NCBI RefSeq assembly: GCF_017874625.1
Contig: NZ_JAGIKZ010000026.1
Location: forward strand, 1-56,263
DNA length: 56,263 bases
Reading direction: 5' to 3'
DNA from: Cytobacillus eiseniae
Lineage (GTDB): Bacteria; Bacillota; Bacilli; Bacillales; Cytobacillaceae
Part shown: piece after piece, positions 24,026 to 32,675 of the stretch
Layout of the letters: every line of letters begins with the position of its first letter
Position numbering within the stretch: position 1 is the stretch's first letter
The notes under the pieces: model-generated
Told to the model about the DNA's origin: nothing
Database searches by the model: none
The model's input: only the letters and a program-made list of their open reading frames with translations
Translations under genes and position numbers: made by a program

Positions 24026-24844
24026 TTAATACTTATAATAATCCTGCACATGATAAGCTTTAAAGCTACACGATTCATAAAGCCCTAATGCGTTTGCATT
24101 GGTCGCCTCTACTTCTAGAAAAATTGGAAAGCCCTTCTTATGTTCTTCTATTAACACATTAGTTAATGCCTTTCTGCCAATACCTTTTCCTTGATATCCC
24201 GGAAATACCGCAAAACCATAAATCCATGCTTCACCATCTTGATGATCCACACGCATTTTCCCTACTGAATGACCCTCAGCCTCAATAATATAGAATTGTT
24301 CACTATTGTTACGGCTGATTCGAATATTATAGTCATGAGCGTCTGCATCCTCAAATCCGAAGCACTGTACATCTAATTGAATGATTGTTTCGAAGTCATC
24401 ATCATTTGCCAGTCGTAACGTAACATCCTTCTGTTCACGTAATTCTCTTTCTTCCCATTTCATTTGATATTCTGAAAAGGCATATGAACAAGGAATGGTT
24501 TTCAGAAATAACTTTGCTGATTCAGATTTGGCTGGAGCATTGAAGAGAATTTCCTGAACCCCTCGCTCCTTTAATATCTCCGCTGCATCAAGATAAAGCT
24601 TAGTAAATATTCCCTTTCTGCGCCAAGAGGGAGCTACCATCCCACAAACCTCTACTTTATTTCCAAATCCATACAGTCCGAGGAATCCAACGAGTTTTCC
24701 ATCCTCATAATGAAAAAAATCATTGATTTCATTTGCCTCTCGGGATTGGAGCATATCCCAGTTTAATTTCAATTGAAAAGGTTCTCCCTTCTCACATATT
24801 TCCTGAAGCTCCTTTATTTCCTTTAACTGTTTAGTCGTTAGCAA
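24026..24844 (-). CDS. Two-domain GNAT acetyltransferase
   Basis: 272 aa with two GNAT folds. The N-terminal one (VEVCGMVAPSWRRKGIFTKLYLDA, ~65-88) and C-terminal one (IYGFAVFPGYQGKGIGRKALTNVLI, ~207-231) both keep the acetyl-CoA loop R/Q-x-x-G-x-G/I. The second is more canonical (QGKGIG) and likely carries activity. TTG 24844 follows a G6 purine tract by nine nt. Substrate unknown; monocistronic. Confidence 0.83.
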   Translation of the reverse strand: MLTTKQLKEIKELQEICEKGEPFQLKLNWDMLQSREANEINDFFHYEDGKLVGFLGLYGFGNKVEVCGMVAPSWRRKGIFTKLYLDAAEILKERGVQEILFNAPAKSESAKLFLKTIPCSYAFSEYQMKWEERELREQKDVTLRLANDDDFETIIQLDVQCFGFEDADAHDYNIRISRNNSEQFYIIEAEGHSVGKMRVDHQDGEAWIYGFAVFPGYQGKGIGRKALTNVLIEEHKKGFPIFLEVEATNANALGLYESCSFKAYHVQDYYKY

Positions 24845-24917
24845 ATTTTTTCTCCCCCCTCAAGAAACGATCACGATCTTTTCTTTCTGTTACTAGCAAA
24901 ATCATAGCAGCCATCGA

Positions 24918-26489
24918 TTACATCGTGTACCGCAGAGCATTCGTATACGATCGGACACAATTCCTGCCATTCCGTTTTGCAGCATATAATGCTTGGTCCG
25001 CTTGACGCATGAGTGAGTGAATAAACTCTTGGTTATCACCTGCTCCAAGTGAATCATGCGCAATCCCAAAACTAGATGTTACATATATTTCCTTTTTGTT
25101 AATATACGCATATTTCTCTGAGACTCTTGTCCGAATGGTTTCGGCAAGCGCATACGCCTCTTGCATTGACCTATTTTTTAAACAGATAATAAATTCCTCG
25201 CCACCGTAACGTCCCATAATGTCAGTCGCTCGGATGCTTTCCTTTGCAATTGCAGCTACATGAGTTAAAACATAATCCCCAACCTCATGACCGAATGTAT
25301 CATTTACATTTTTAAAATGATCAATATCAAACATGATGACAGCCATACTCCCTCCATCTCTTTCAAGACTCTCGAAGGTCTCTTCCATTTGTTTAATAAA
25401 AAATGTTCGATTAAGCACTTTTGTTAATCCATCCATGCTCGCTAGATGTTCTAACTTCTCCTGTATTTGCATTCTTTCAGTTATATTCACAAAGCTAATA
25501 ATTTTTCCAATATGTAAACCATTCTTATTTTGTACAGGTGAAAATCGAATATGATAATATCTCTTTTCTCCAGCTATTATCATTTGATGATCACATGCTT
25601 TCCCATTACTTATGCGTTCCAAAAGTCTTGGATTTCCATCAAATACTTGCTCAATCGGTTTTCCAATCGTTTGTGTATTTAGAATTGGTATGATTGTATG
25701 CATAACATGGTTATAATCAACAATAATACGCTGATTATTTAAAACCATTACACCCTCCTGTATACTTTCGAAAACGATATCTCTAGCAATCGGTGCGACG
25801 TTAAACATTTGAAAAGATACGATCGCAATCCCATGAAAGAGAAAAGAAAGACTCATAGAAACAGGCCCAAGATCAATGCCATATGGACTCCATCCGTTTA
25901 TGTAGTAGTAGTTAGCAATAATAGGAAATACCAAACCTGCAACCATCAGTAGAATTTGTGTTCGAAATCTTACTACTGATTTTTTCAACTGCATGAGCAA
26001 GATGATTATACTAATCATCAGACATAAAAAAAGAAAAATGGAATGAATGTAGAACCAAGGACCACCTTCAAGATCGATGATTGGGAATGGACCATCATTG
26101 TTAAATTCCATTGATGTGTAGTATAAATGATGAAGATCATTTGTATGGTGCATGAAAATTGTCATGATTGGAATGACATAAAGAAGAGAATACATCCACG
26201 GTTTGATCTTCTGCCCTACATAGTCAAAGCACATGAATAAGAGGAATACAGGAATAAACGGCATTGCCAAATACTCAATCCCTAACCAAAATTTCATTTG
26301 TTCTAAAGTACTGCTCGTAAGTTCAAAGACATATGAAAAGGTAAAAACAGCTGACATGAAGGTGACTAAAATATAGTACCTAGCACCGGGTGCATCTTTC
26401 ATTTTCATACATCCATACCCACATAAAAAAACACTAAAAAAACCAGCTATTAAAATAACGATTACATATTTCAATAATTCATGTTCCAT
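24918..26489 (-). CDS. 7TM-PAS-GGDEF diguanylate cyclase
   Basis: 523 aa. Residues 1-~215 form seven membrane helices of the HisKA_7TM sensor type; ~225-335 is a PAS domain ending FVNITERMQIQEKLEHLASMDGLTKVLNRTFF; ~350-515 is the GGDEF domain. The active-site loop is GGEEF (429-433), competent, and RxxD (RATD) five residues before it forms an inhibitory I-site. It should make cyclic di-GMP in response to an extracellular or membrane ligand. It is a lone gene and no EAL/HD-GYP partner is in view. Confidence 0.9.
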   Translation of the reverse strand: MEHELLKYVIVILIAGFFSVFLCGYGCMKMKDAPGARYYILVTFMSAVFTFSYVFELTSSTLEQMKFWLGIEYLAMPFIPVFLLFMCFDYVGQKIKPWMYSLLYVIPIMTIFMHHTNDLHHLYYTSMEFNNDGPFPIIDLEGGPWFYIHSIFLFLCLMISIIILLMQLKKSVVRFRTQILLMVAGLVFPIIANYYYINGWSPYGIDLGPVSMSLSFLFHGIAIVSFQMFNVAPIARDIVFESIQEGVMVLNNQRIIVDYNHVMHTIIPILNTQTIGKPIEQVFDGNPRLLERISNGKACDHQMIIAGEKRYYHIRFSPVQNKNGLHIGKIISFVNITERMQIQEKLEHLASMDGLTKVLNRTFFIKQMEETFESLERDGGSMAVIMFDIDHFKNVNDTFGHEVGDYVLTHVAAIAKESIRATDIMGRYGGEEFIICLKNRSMQEAYALAETIRTRVSEKYAYINKKEIYVTSSFGIAHDSLGAGDNQEFIHSLMRQADQALYAAKRNGRNCVRSYTNALRYTM

Positions 26490-26603
26490 CTCGATCTACT
26501 CCAATAATTAAAAGCTCTCATCCTATTAATTATATAGTACCTTACTACGATTAGACTAGTTGAAGTGTAGAAATTATCTGAATAATTTCAACTCAAAATA
26601 TAA

Positions 26604-26855
26604 GGCTGTTTTCGCAAACTTTGTTGCTATTTTACACATAATTAGGTAAAGGTTGATTTCCGCGCACGTGTGCTCCTTTTCCGCAGGGTTGGCGCTAAGC
26701 CTCCTCGTCGCTCACGCTTCTGCTTAGGTCTTAGCTGTCCCACGCATCCCGCTGGAGTCTCGCACCTTCCGCTCCAATCAACCGACCTATTTGGTAAACC
26801 ATTCATTCTAACAATTAATTTAAAGACAACAATCTTTTAGAAAGAAGCCAATTAT
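26604..26855 (+). repeat. Intergenic repeat element, copy 2
   Basis: About 250 bp, same family as 22604-22882. Begins ggctgttttcgcaaac and ends ttttagaaagaagcc, so the ends form an imperfect inverted repeat. The internal core CTAAGC ... GCTTAG replaces the differently sequenced core stem of copy 1, which hints at selection for base pairing. Confidence 0.85.
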
Positions 26856-26912
26856 TTAAAAAAGCCTGAAGAAATCTCCAGGCCTTCTGACATTTATATT
26901 ATTCCATGTACT

Positions 26913-27092
26913 CTACTCATTTGTAACCTTCGATTCTACATCCTGCTTTGGATCAGGTTGCTTCCCTTTATCTTTTAACTCTTTATTCGTTTCTAAACTC
27001 TCCATGATCTTGCCACTTTTCTTCATCTCATCGAAATCCTAAACCATCGTACCGTTCAACTGATTCATATCTTCTTTCCCATCTTTCTTCAT
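26913..27092 (-). pseudogene. Small charged-protein gene with in-frame amber codon
   Basis: ATG 27092 with AGGTGAGTAGG upstream opens a frame of 59 codons: 17 residues MKKDGKEDMNQLNGTMV, then TAG (27039-27041), then 41 more residues (DFDEMKKSGKIMES and onward, rich in K, E, D) ending at TAG. The two halves are in one frame and of like composition, so one substitution (for example AAG to TAG) would explain it. Either a recent pseudogene, read-through, or a sequencing error. Confidence 0.6.
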
Positions 27093-27149
27093 CCTACTCA
27101 CCTCTTTTTGGCTTCGTTGACTAAAGAGAAATTTTAAAACCTACACGAT

Positions 27150-27425
27150 TTATTGCAATTTTTCATTATAAAATTGAACGGAATAGACAGCCCCTTCACT
27201 AACCATATTATTATCCTCTATATCGCTCGGATGGGGATTTCCACCCTTTTCAATTGGCAGACTTTCAGTTTTAGCGAAAGGAGAAGGCTTAATCTTTCGT
27301 TTCCATTCTCTCAATAAGTCCTTCGCTCTTATTCTATTTGGTTTTGAAGATAACCAGATTGCAGCAGAGGCTCCAACCCCAACACCTAAGGCTGTTAATG
27401 GTTTTACAAGTGACACTTGTTTCAT
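27150..27425 (-). CDS. Small membrane-anchored protein, unknown
   Basis: 91 aa. One N-terminal hydrophobic segment (~8-26, PLTALGVGVGASAAIWLSS) followed by a basic stretch (RIRAKDLLREWKRKIKP) and an acidic, proline-containing tail. It lacks a lipobox or clear cleavage site, so it is probably a single-pass protein resembling the YtxH type without being a clear member. ATG 27425 with AAAGGAGG upstream. The region 27426-27678 to its right is AT-rich with no gene. Confidence 0.65.
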   Translation of the reverse strand: MKQVSLVKPLTALGVGVGASAAIWLSSKPNRIRAKDLLREWKRKIKPSPFAKTESLPIEKGGNPHPSDIEDNNMVSEGAVYSVQFYNEKLQ

Positions 27426-27678
27426 AATGAGTCCTCCTTTTATTTTGTTTAAGTGAATCTAGTAAATGTAATACCCTTTTTCTATTAGATTAAACATTTC
27501 TATATGAATCCTTCTGGAATCTATCCTCATCTTGCTGTACAGATAAAATTGTCTTCTCTCTCAACTAAGTTTCCTCACTCTTACTTAGTTAAAACATTTA
27601 GATTATTCTACTTTTAATATAAACTATAAAAAAAGAGATGATTGACAACTAATAATCATGATGAAAGGAGTGGTTCGA

Positions 27679-28164
27679 ATGCAGCTATTTATGCAAAAAA
27701 TGAATGAGCGTCTTGCCATTGAAATATTGAACTGGAAATACGAGGCACCTTACAATTTCTATAATAATGAGTTAACCTCTGACTCTATTAAGGAGTTGCT
27801 TGAAGAAACCTTTTATGCGGTAGTAGATCAAAACAATCAGTTAGTAGGCTTTTTTTGTATCGGTAAACCCGCACGAGTACCAATTGGATCTCAATATGGT
27901 GCATATGCTGATGACTTTATTGATATTGGCTTAGGCTTGAAGCCTGAATTAACTGGGCAGGGACACGGTTTTCCCTTCTTTTCCTTTGTCCTTACTTTTG
28001 TGCGGAATACATATCATGATATCCCTATTCGTTTAACGGTTGCGAAGTTTAATAAGAGGGCCATTCATCTTTATGAAAAAATCGGGTTTACTAAGCAAAT
28101 TGAATTTTCTAATGGAGAAACGATCTTTTTAACTATGTTGATGGAAAAAGGAGACGATCAATGA
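27679..28164 (+). CDS. GNAT-family acetyltransferase
   Basis: 161 aa. GNAT core LGLKPELTGQGHGFPFFSFVLTFV holds the acetyl-CoA loop (Q-G-H-G), and FNKRAIHLYEKIGFTK is the usual end motif. ATG 27679 follows AAAGGAG by eight nt; the ATG at 27658 overlaps that ribosome site. Its last codons overlap the start of the following phosphotransferase (ATGA). It resembles ribosomal-protein or small-molecule acetyltransferases; substrate unknown. Confidence 0.82.
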   Translation: MQLFMQKMNERLAIEILNWKYEAPYNFYNNELTSDSIKELLEETFYAVVDQNNQLVGFFCIGKPARVPIGSQYGAYADDFIDIGLGLKPELTGQGHGFPFFSFVLTFVRNTYHDIPIRLTVAKFNKRAIHLYEKIGFTKQIEFSNGETIFLTMLMEKGDDQ

Positions 28165-29066
28165 TTCCATTACCAAACCGATTTAGACAAACCATTTTAT
28201 CTATCCATAAAGAAAAAGGGGAAGAATGGTTAAATAACTTTAATCATCTTATTGATGAATGTGAAAAGAGATGGCAAATCAAAGTAATGGCACCTTTTGC
28301 CTTATCCTATAATTTCGTTGCTCCTGCATTACGGAGAGATGGCACAGAGGTTGTTGTAAAGTTAACTCCACCTTCTGAAGAATTCCATACTGAAGTTAGC
28401 GCTCTTCAGTTATATAATGGGCACGGTATCGTGAAAATTGTAGATGTTGATCCGCAAAAGGGGATTCTCATTCTTGAACGACTGCTTCCTGGAAATACAT
28501 TAGCAGACTTAGAAAATGATGAAGAAGCAACCTATATTGCCTCAAAAGTAATGAAAAAGCTATGGATTCCTGGATCTGCTTGCTCACAAATACCAACTAG
28601 TGAACAAAGGGAAAAGAGTCTATTAAAAATATATGAGGAGAACCCAATTGGTTTCGGTCCTGTAACGAAGGAAATACTACAAGAAGCAACTGAAGTCTTT
28701 ATGGAACTAAATCGAACGATCATACAACCATACTTCCTTCATGGCGACCTGCATCATTATAATATTTTAATGTCTGGAAGCAATTCCTGGACAGCCATTG
28801 ATCCTAAAGGATTAGTTGGCGATAGGGAGTACGATGTCATTCAATTTTTACTAAATAAACTGCCTAATGATCACATGTCCAAAGTGATTGAAAATCGGAT
28901 AGACATATTCACAAAAGAATTAGGATTGGATAAAGAGCGCATCTGTTTATGGGGGTTTGCCCATGCTGTACTTTCCACATGCTGGTCTGTTCAGGATCAT
29001 AGTCATTATAGTGAAGCTTTTTATCAGGCCATACATGTATTCCGTAAGCAATCCCCTTCACTATAA
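28161..29066 (+). CDS. APH(6)-type antibiotic phosphotransferase homologue
   Basis: 301 aa of the streptomycin 6-kinase/hydroxyurea phosphotransferase family. VVVKLTPPSEEFHTEV (~66-81) contains the ATP-binding Lys, LERLLPGNTLADL the hinge, HGDLHHYNIL (~194-203) the catalytic loop and IDPKGLVGDREYD (~213-225) the Mg site. Translation is coupled to the upstream acetyltransferase. It may modify an aminoglycoside or a related natural product; chromosomal homologues often have no proven drug substrate. Confidence 0.83.
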   Translation: MIPLPNRFRQTILSIHKEKGEEWLNNFNHLIDECEKRWQIKVMAPFALSYNFVAPALRRDGTEVVVKLTPPSEEFHTEVSALQLYNGHGIVKIVDVDPQKGILILERLLPGNTLADLENDEEATYIASKVMKKLWIPGSACSQIPTSEQREKSLLKIYEENPIGFGPVTKEILQEATEVFMELNRTIIQPYFLHGDLHHYNILMSGSNSWTAIDPKGLVGDREYDVIQFLLNKLPNDHMSKVIENRIDIFTKELGLDKERICLWGFAHAVLSTCWSVQDHSHYSEAFYQAIHVFRKQSPSL

Positions 29067-29167
29067 GACAGTGTAGGGGATTGTTGGCCATTCAAAATAA
29101 GCCCCCACCCCATGTGAATATAAGGCTATGTACTTAAAGTAGTTGTTTAATCAAGTAACGAGCACAA

Positions 29168-29358
29168 ATAAGCGGAATTTCTCCGCTTAAATGGAGAAAA
29201 AGACTTTTTTTAGAGGAAATAAGCGGAAATTTTCCGCTTATTCAATGTAAACTCCATCATTTTTGAATTTTTCGAGTCAATAGGCGGAATTTCTCCGCTT
29301 ATTTGGGCATTTTTTATTAATAATTACGAAATAAGCGGAAATTTTCCGTCTATTTTTA
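29168..29358. repeat. Array of four hairpin repeats
   Basis: Units of the form ATAAGCGGAA-TTT-TTCCGCTTAT begin at 29168, 29219, 29280 and 29331 (steps 51, 61, 51 bp). Each is a near-perfect palindrome with 8-11 bp arms, separated by unique AT-rich sequence. It follows the APH gene. The remainder to 29639 holds a terminator and nothing coding. Confidence 0.85.
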
Positions 29359-29555
29359 TACTTGAACGCTGAACCATACTGATCATTTTGTACATTTTCG
29401 ATCCTAGATAAGGAAAACAACAACTTTCCATCTCTTAGATAATCAATTTGCACCGTACCTATTCTAGCTATTGCCCACTGGTTAAAACCTATGCTAAATC
29501 TGTTGCTATTTTTGATAATAACAAATTAGTAATCCTTAACATAATTATAAAAAGA

Positions 29556-29575
29556 AGCAAGCTGATTCGCTTACT
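29556..29575 (-). terminator. Terminator after the DUF606 transporter gene
   Basis: Minus strand: AGTAAGC / GCTTGCT stem, six-nt loop, then TCTTTTTAT. About 65 nt past the stop codon. Confidence 0.7.
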
Positions 29576-29639
29576 AAAACACTTGTTCTTTCTACCACTG
29601 AGCTGAACTACTTACAAACTTTAAACACTCCCCTAAATT

Positions 29640-30119
29640 TTAGGATACATATTTAGTCGCTTTCACCACTGCTTGCTTTTCACTACTTCCACTAAACTTA
29701 AATACAACAATTCCAGCAATGATAATGAGTACACCAAGTAGTTGCTTGAAAGTAAAGGGAACTTGGGCAAGGCCTAACCATCCAAGTGAATCGAATAGCA
29801 AGGCGAATCCGAGCTGTGATGTCATCATAATAGAAATGGTATACGTAGGACCGAGCAGCCTCATCCCATTAACGATGCAAGTCACCACACCTACTCCAAT
29901 TATCCCGCTGAACCAGTACCATGTTTTCATGTCTTGCAAGTTAAACAACTGCTTTCCTTCAAAAGCAATACCAAATAGGAAGGAAGCCAGGAAACCTAAA
30001 CCTAGTACTAATGTTGTTGTTGACCAAGTGCTCGCTCGTTCATTCACTTTACTGTTGAAAATATTTTGTAAACTGACTAAGGAGCCTGCAATGGCTGCGA
30101 ATAGTAGCCCTACAATCAT
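29640..30119 (-). CDS. DUF606 (YdcZ-type) DMT transporter half, gene 1
   Basis: 159 aa, five membrane helices, i.e. half of a ten-helix drug/metabolite transporter. VGLLFAAIAGSLVSLQNIFNSKVNERAS (helix 1 with NxxxN) and MRLLGPTYTISIMMTSQLGFALLFDSLG are family hallmarks. The neighbouring gene 30851-31276 encodes the other half, so a heterodimer is likely. It starts 16 nt after the Crp-type regulator. Substrate unknown. Confidence 0.82.
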   Translation of the reverse strand: MIVGLLFAAIAGSLVSLQNIFNSKVNERASTWSTTTLVLGLGFLASFLFGIAFEGKQLFNLQDMKTWYWFSGIIGVGVVTCIVNGMRLLGPTYTISIMMTSQLGFALLFDSLGWLGLAQVPFTFKQLLGVLIIIAGIVVFKFSGSSEKQAVVKATKYVS

Positions 30120-30135
30120 ATTTTGCTCTCCCCCT

Positions 30136-30831
30136 TTATTCGTATATATTCTTGCCTGCCAACATGCTCAGACCTTCTCTATTTTTAACAAAGATACAGC
30201 CAGTTCTACGTTCTATTAAACCTTCCGCACAAAACTTACCAATTACACGATTCAAATGACGATAGCTTGTTCCAATTAAATTGGCTATATCCTTTATATT
30301 AATACTTAACTGTTTATTAAAAAGTGGATCTGATTCATCTACAGATACAGATAATAAATAACTGGCCAAGCGTACTTCTACTGGGTAAAACAAATGAAAG
30401 CTTAAAGATTGAGATTTAATTGTAAATTTCCGCGTAATAATATCTAGTAAGAACTGCAGCAAGGGAGAATAGTCTTTTCCGTACTTTTCTAAATAGCGAT
30501 AATGAACACCAATCATATACACAGGCGTTACTGCCTCTACTGTGTTAATAATGTCGATCTTCCGTAAATATTCAATATCTCCAATTACCTCAAGAGGTGT
30601 TTTAAAAGATAGAATAAGCGTTTTTCCTTCTTCAGATGTTGTATATATTTTTACTTTCCCTTTAACAAGTACATATAAATACTGTGCATGATCTCCCTGC
30701 GAACAGATACTTTCCCCTTGACTAAAGCTATATAATGACAAATAAGGAATTAACTGTTCATTAAAGATTGTTTCGATTTGATGAGCATGTAAATACGATT
30801 TGATTAGCTCACTATCTTTCAATTCTTTCAT
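30136..30831 (-). CDS. Crp/Fnr-family regulator
   Basis: 231 aa. Cyclic-nucleotide-type beta roll (SQGESICSQGDHAQYLYVLVKGKVKIYTTSEEG, ~37-69), long dimer helix and C-terminal winged HTH (NIKDIANLIGTSYRHLNRVIGKFCAEGLIERR, ~175-206). No FNR-type cysteine cluster is visible; it resembles YeiL-like regulators. It lies between two DUF606 transporter halves on the same strand with gaps of 16 and 19 nt, so it is probably their regulator. Confidence 0.85.
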   Translation of the reverse strand: MKELKDSELIKSYLHAHQIETIFNEQLIPYLSLYSFSQGESICSQGDHAQYLYVLVKGKVKIYTTSEEGKTLILSFKTPLEVIGDIEYLRKIDIINTVEAVTPVYMIGVHYRYLEKYGKDYSPLLQFLLDIITRKFTIKSQSLSFHLFYPVEVRLASYLLSVSVDESDPLFNKQLSINIKDIANLIGTSYRHLNRVIGKFCAEGLIERRTGCIFVKNREGLSMLAGKNIYE

Positions 30832-30850
30832 TTTCTGCTCACCCCACTAT

Positions 30851-31276
30851 TCAACTGCTAAGAATTAACACGCCGGCAATCATCATTCCTATCCCGATGA
30901 ACTGTGGCATTTTCACCTTTTGCTTCACTACCCCGAACCAGCCGTTCGCATCAATAATAAAGGTTAGTGCTAGCTGAGCAATGAGTATAACTGCTATTGA
31001 AAGGGTTACACCCACCTTTTGAATAGCCACTACATTCGTGAAGATAATAATGGCTGCAAGGGCGCCTCCCGTCAAATAGAGCGGCTTTACTTGCATGAAA
31101 CTTCGCCATTTTCCATCCCGAACGAGCAATAGAATTAGGAGAGCCATCAAGAATCCTGTCAGTTGGGTAATTGTTGCCGCCTGCCAAGTACCTATATCTT
31201 GACTAATTCGAGCATTCGCTACTCCCTGCAGTGTAATAAAAGCCCCGCCTAAAAATGCAAAAATAATTCCTTTCAT
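30851..31276 (-). CDS. DUF606 (YdcZ-type) DMT transporter half, gene 2
   Basis: 141 aa, five helices; MKGIIFAFLGGAFITLQGVANARISQDIG parallels helix 1 of the other half. ATG 31276 lies five nt after GAGGAGAG; an upstream in-frame start overlaps that site. First gene of the DMT-Crp-DMT operon. A perfect 12-bp palindrome GGACATATGTCC (31336-31347) lies ~60 bp upstream and could be a regulator site. Confidence 0.82.
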   Translation of the reverse strand: MKGIIFAFLGGAFITLQGVANARISQDIGTWQAATITQLTGFLMALLILLLVRDGKWRSFMQVKPLYLTGGALAAIIIFTNVVAIQKVGVTLSIAVILIAQLALTFIIDANGWFGVVKQKVKMPQFIGIGMMIAGVLILSS

Positions 31277-31347
31277 TGCTTCTCTCCTCACATAGATTTA
31301 TCTTAATTAAAAGTTAAATCAATGTATTTTGGAAAGGACATATGTCC

Positions 31348-31591
31348 CAAGCAAGTTATAAGCGACAAGGTTGCTGTCCAAGATCATTGAAAACCCCACC
31401 CCAATAATTAGATATTCAACTCTGATATACATAAAAGAATCCCCCTGAATATTGATATAATAATGCTACAAAGCACTATTACCAAACGGGGGATTTTTGT
31501 ATTTATAATTATTTTTCAATACCCAGATTGTCTCATTTCCAAATTATTTAGAAACAGTGGTCTTACCGTCCTCTTGTCCCTGATTAGGTAT
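31348..31591. other. Non-coding region with a structured inverted repeat
   Basis: Between 31441 and 31494 a CCCCC / GGGGG pair encloses AATAATGCT-ACAA-AGCACTATT, followed on the plus strand by ATTTTTG. It looks like a terminator or a short imperfect cruciform; no gene found. Confidence 0.5.
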
Positions 31592-32482
31592 TTAAAGTGA
31601 TTTTCTTCTAATGTCATCAATTTCATCGCAATCAAGTTTTGTAATCCTTACTATTAAATTTGTAGGTAAGTCCTCTTTTATCATTTCAAGAGCAATTTTC
31701 CTCTTTTCCTTTTGAGAACCTTCTTGCATTCCTTTTTCCTTCCATGAATTTGGGAGCTGCAAAATCTGTTCTGCTTCTTGGCTATCCAATTGTTTGATTT
31801 CTTCCATTAGTTTCTCCTCCTCACGTTCATTCAAGGTTAAATAGGTTTCAAAGAAACCGTTAATAAGTTCTGCTTTTGCTTGATTTATATCCATTTTCAC
31901 TAGCATCCGTAAGAATTCCTTTTTAACTTGAACCTTTTCCTTTTCTGTATAACCCATTTTACTAATTAATGCTGCTGCAATCGGATTATTAGAATGAATA
32001 TAGTTCCTCCAATTCATTTTTCTTAACTCGATCATTAGAAATTGAAAGGACAGTACGTGAAAAAAAGGAAAGGTAATCATAAATTGGTTTGATTCAAATC
32101 GATTTACATCATAACTAAAAATGGCAATTGGCAAAATTGGCTTTCGATACTTATTATAAAGCAAGCTAAAATAATGATACATTCTTTCATTAAAATCTGG
32201 TTGACTATAGCTCTGTGGCTCAACATGAATGATAATTAATGTTTCATACTCTTTTAAATTTGCTTCAATAACAATATCTGCCCTTTTACTTTCGCCCTCA
32301 ATTAAATCTGTAAACATCTCTTCTGATAATGGTTTAATAGTGGTGAAATCTATATGTTGGTAGACTTTCGGAAAGAATAACTCCAAAAACTCTGCAAAAA
32401 AGGTGTGGATTAATTGTTTGAATAACTGATCATGGTGGGTATAATGACTGGGGCCCTCTTGAACTAATAATGTTACTGACAT
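31592..32482 (-). CDS. Rpn-family recombination-promoting nuclease
   Basis: 296 aa. N-terminal PD-(D/E)xK-type nuclease region: HDQLFKQLIHTFFAEFLELFFP (~13-34), KRADIVIEANLKEYETLIIIHVEPQSY (~66-92) with the acidic and Gln/His positions, then a helical C-terminus (MDINQAKAELINGFFETYLTL). It belongs to the Rpn/DUF4351-like group of transposase-related proteins; E. coli RpnA is a DNA endonuclease. ATG 32482 with AAGGATG seven nt upstream. A lone gene without flanking repeats that would mark a transposon. Confidence 0.82.
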   Translation of the reverse strand: MSVTLLVQEGPSHYTHHDQLFKQLIHTFFAEFLELFFPKVYQHIDFTTIKPLSEEMFTDLIEGESKRADIVIEANLKEYETLIIIHVEPQSYSQPDFNERMYHYFSLLYNKYRKPILPIAIFSYDVNRFESNQFMITFPFFHVLSFQFLMIELRKMNWRNYIHSNNPIAAALISKMGYTEKEKVQVKKEFLRMLVKMDINQAKAELINGFFETYLTLNEREEEKLMEEIKQLDSQEAEQILQLPNSWKEKGMQEGSQKEKRKIALEMIKEDLPTNLIVRITKLDCDEIDDIRRKSL

Positions 32483-32642
32483 GTTATCACATCCTTCTAT
32501 ATAGACATAAGAGGAAATAGACAAAGAGGAATTTCTATTTAGAGTATATCAAACAACTACCAATAAAACAAACATACGTTCCGTTATACTTAATAATAAC
32601 CTGGGTAAAAGGAAATTTTCAGGGTTTAGTTTCTATAACAAA

Positions 32643-32670
32643 ACGGTCAATTGCTTATGCATTTGACCGT
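32643..32670 (-). terminator. Terminator after the anti-sigma gene
   Basis: Stem ACGGTCAA / TTGACCGT, 12-nt loop, followed on the minus strand by TTTTG. Confidence 0.7.
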
Positions 32671-32675
32671 CACTT

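Noticed and set aside
31441..31494. Insertion-sequence end
   Set aside because: The CCCCC/GGGGG inverted repeat near an Rpn gene suggested a transposon border, but no matching second end or target duplication flanks the gene.
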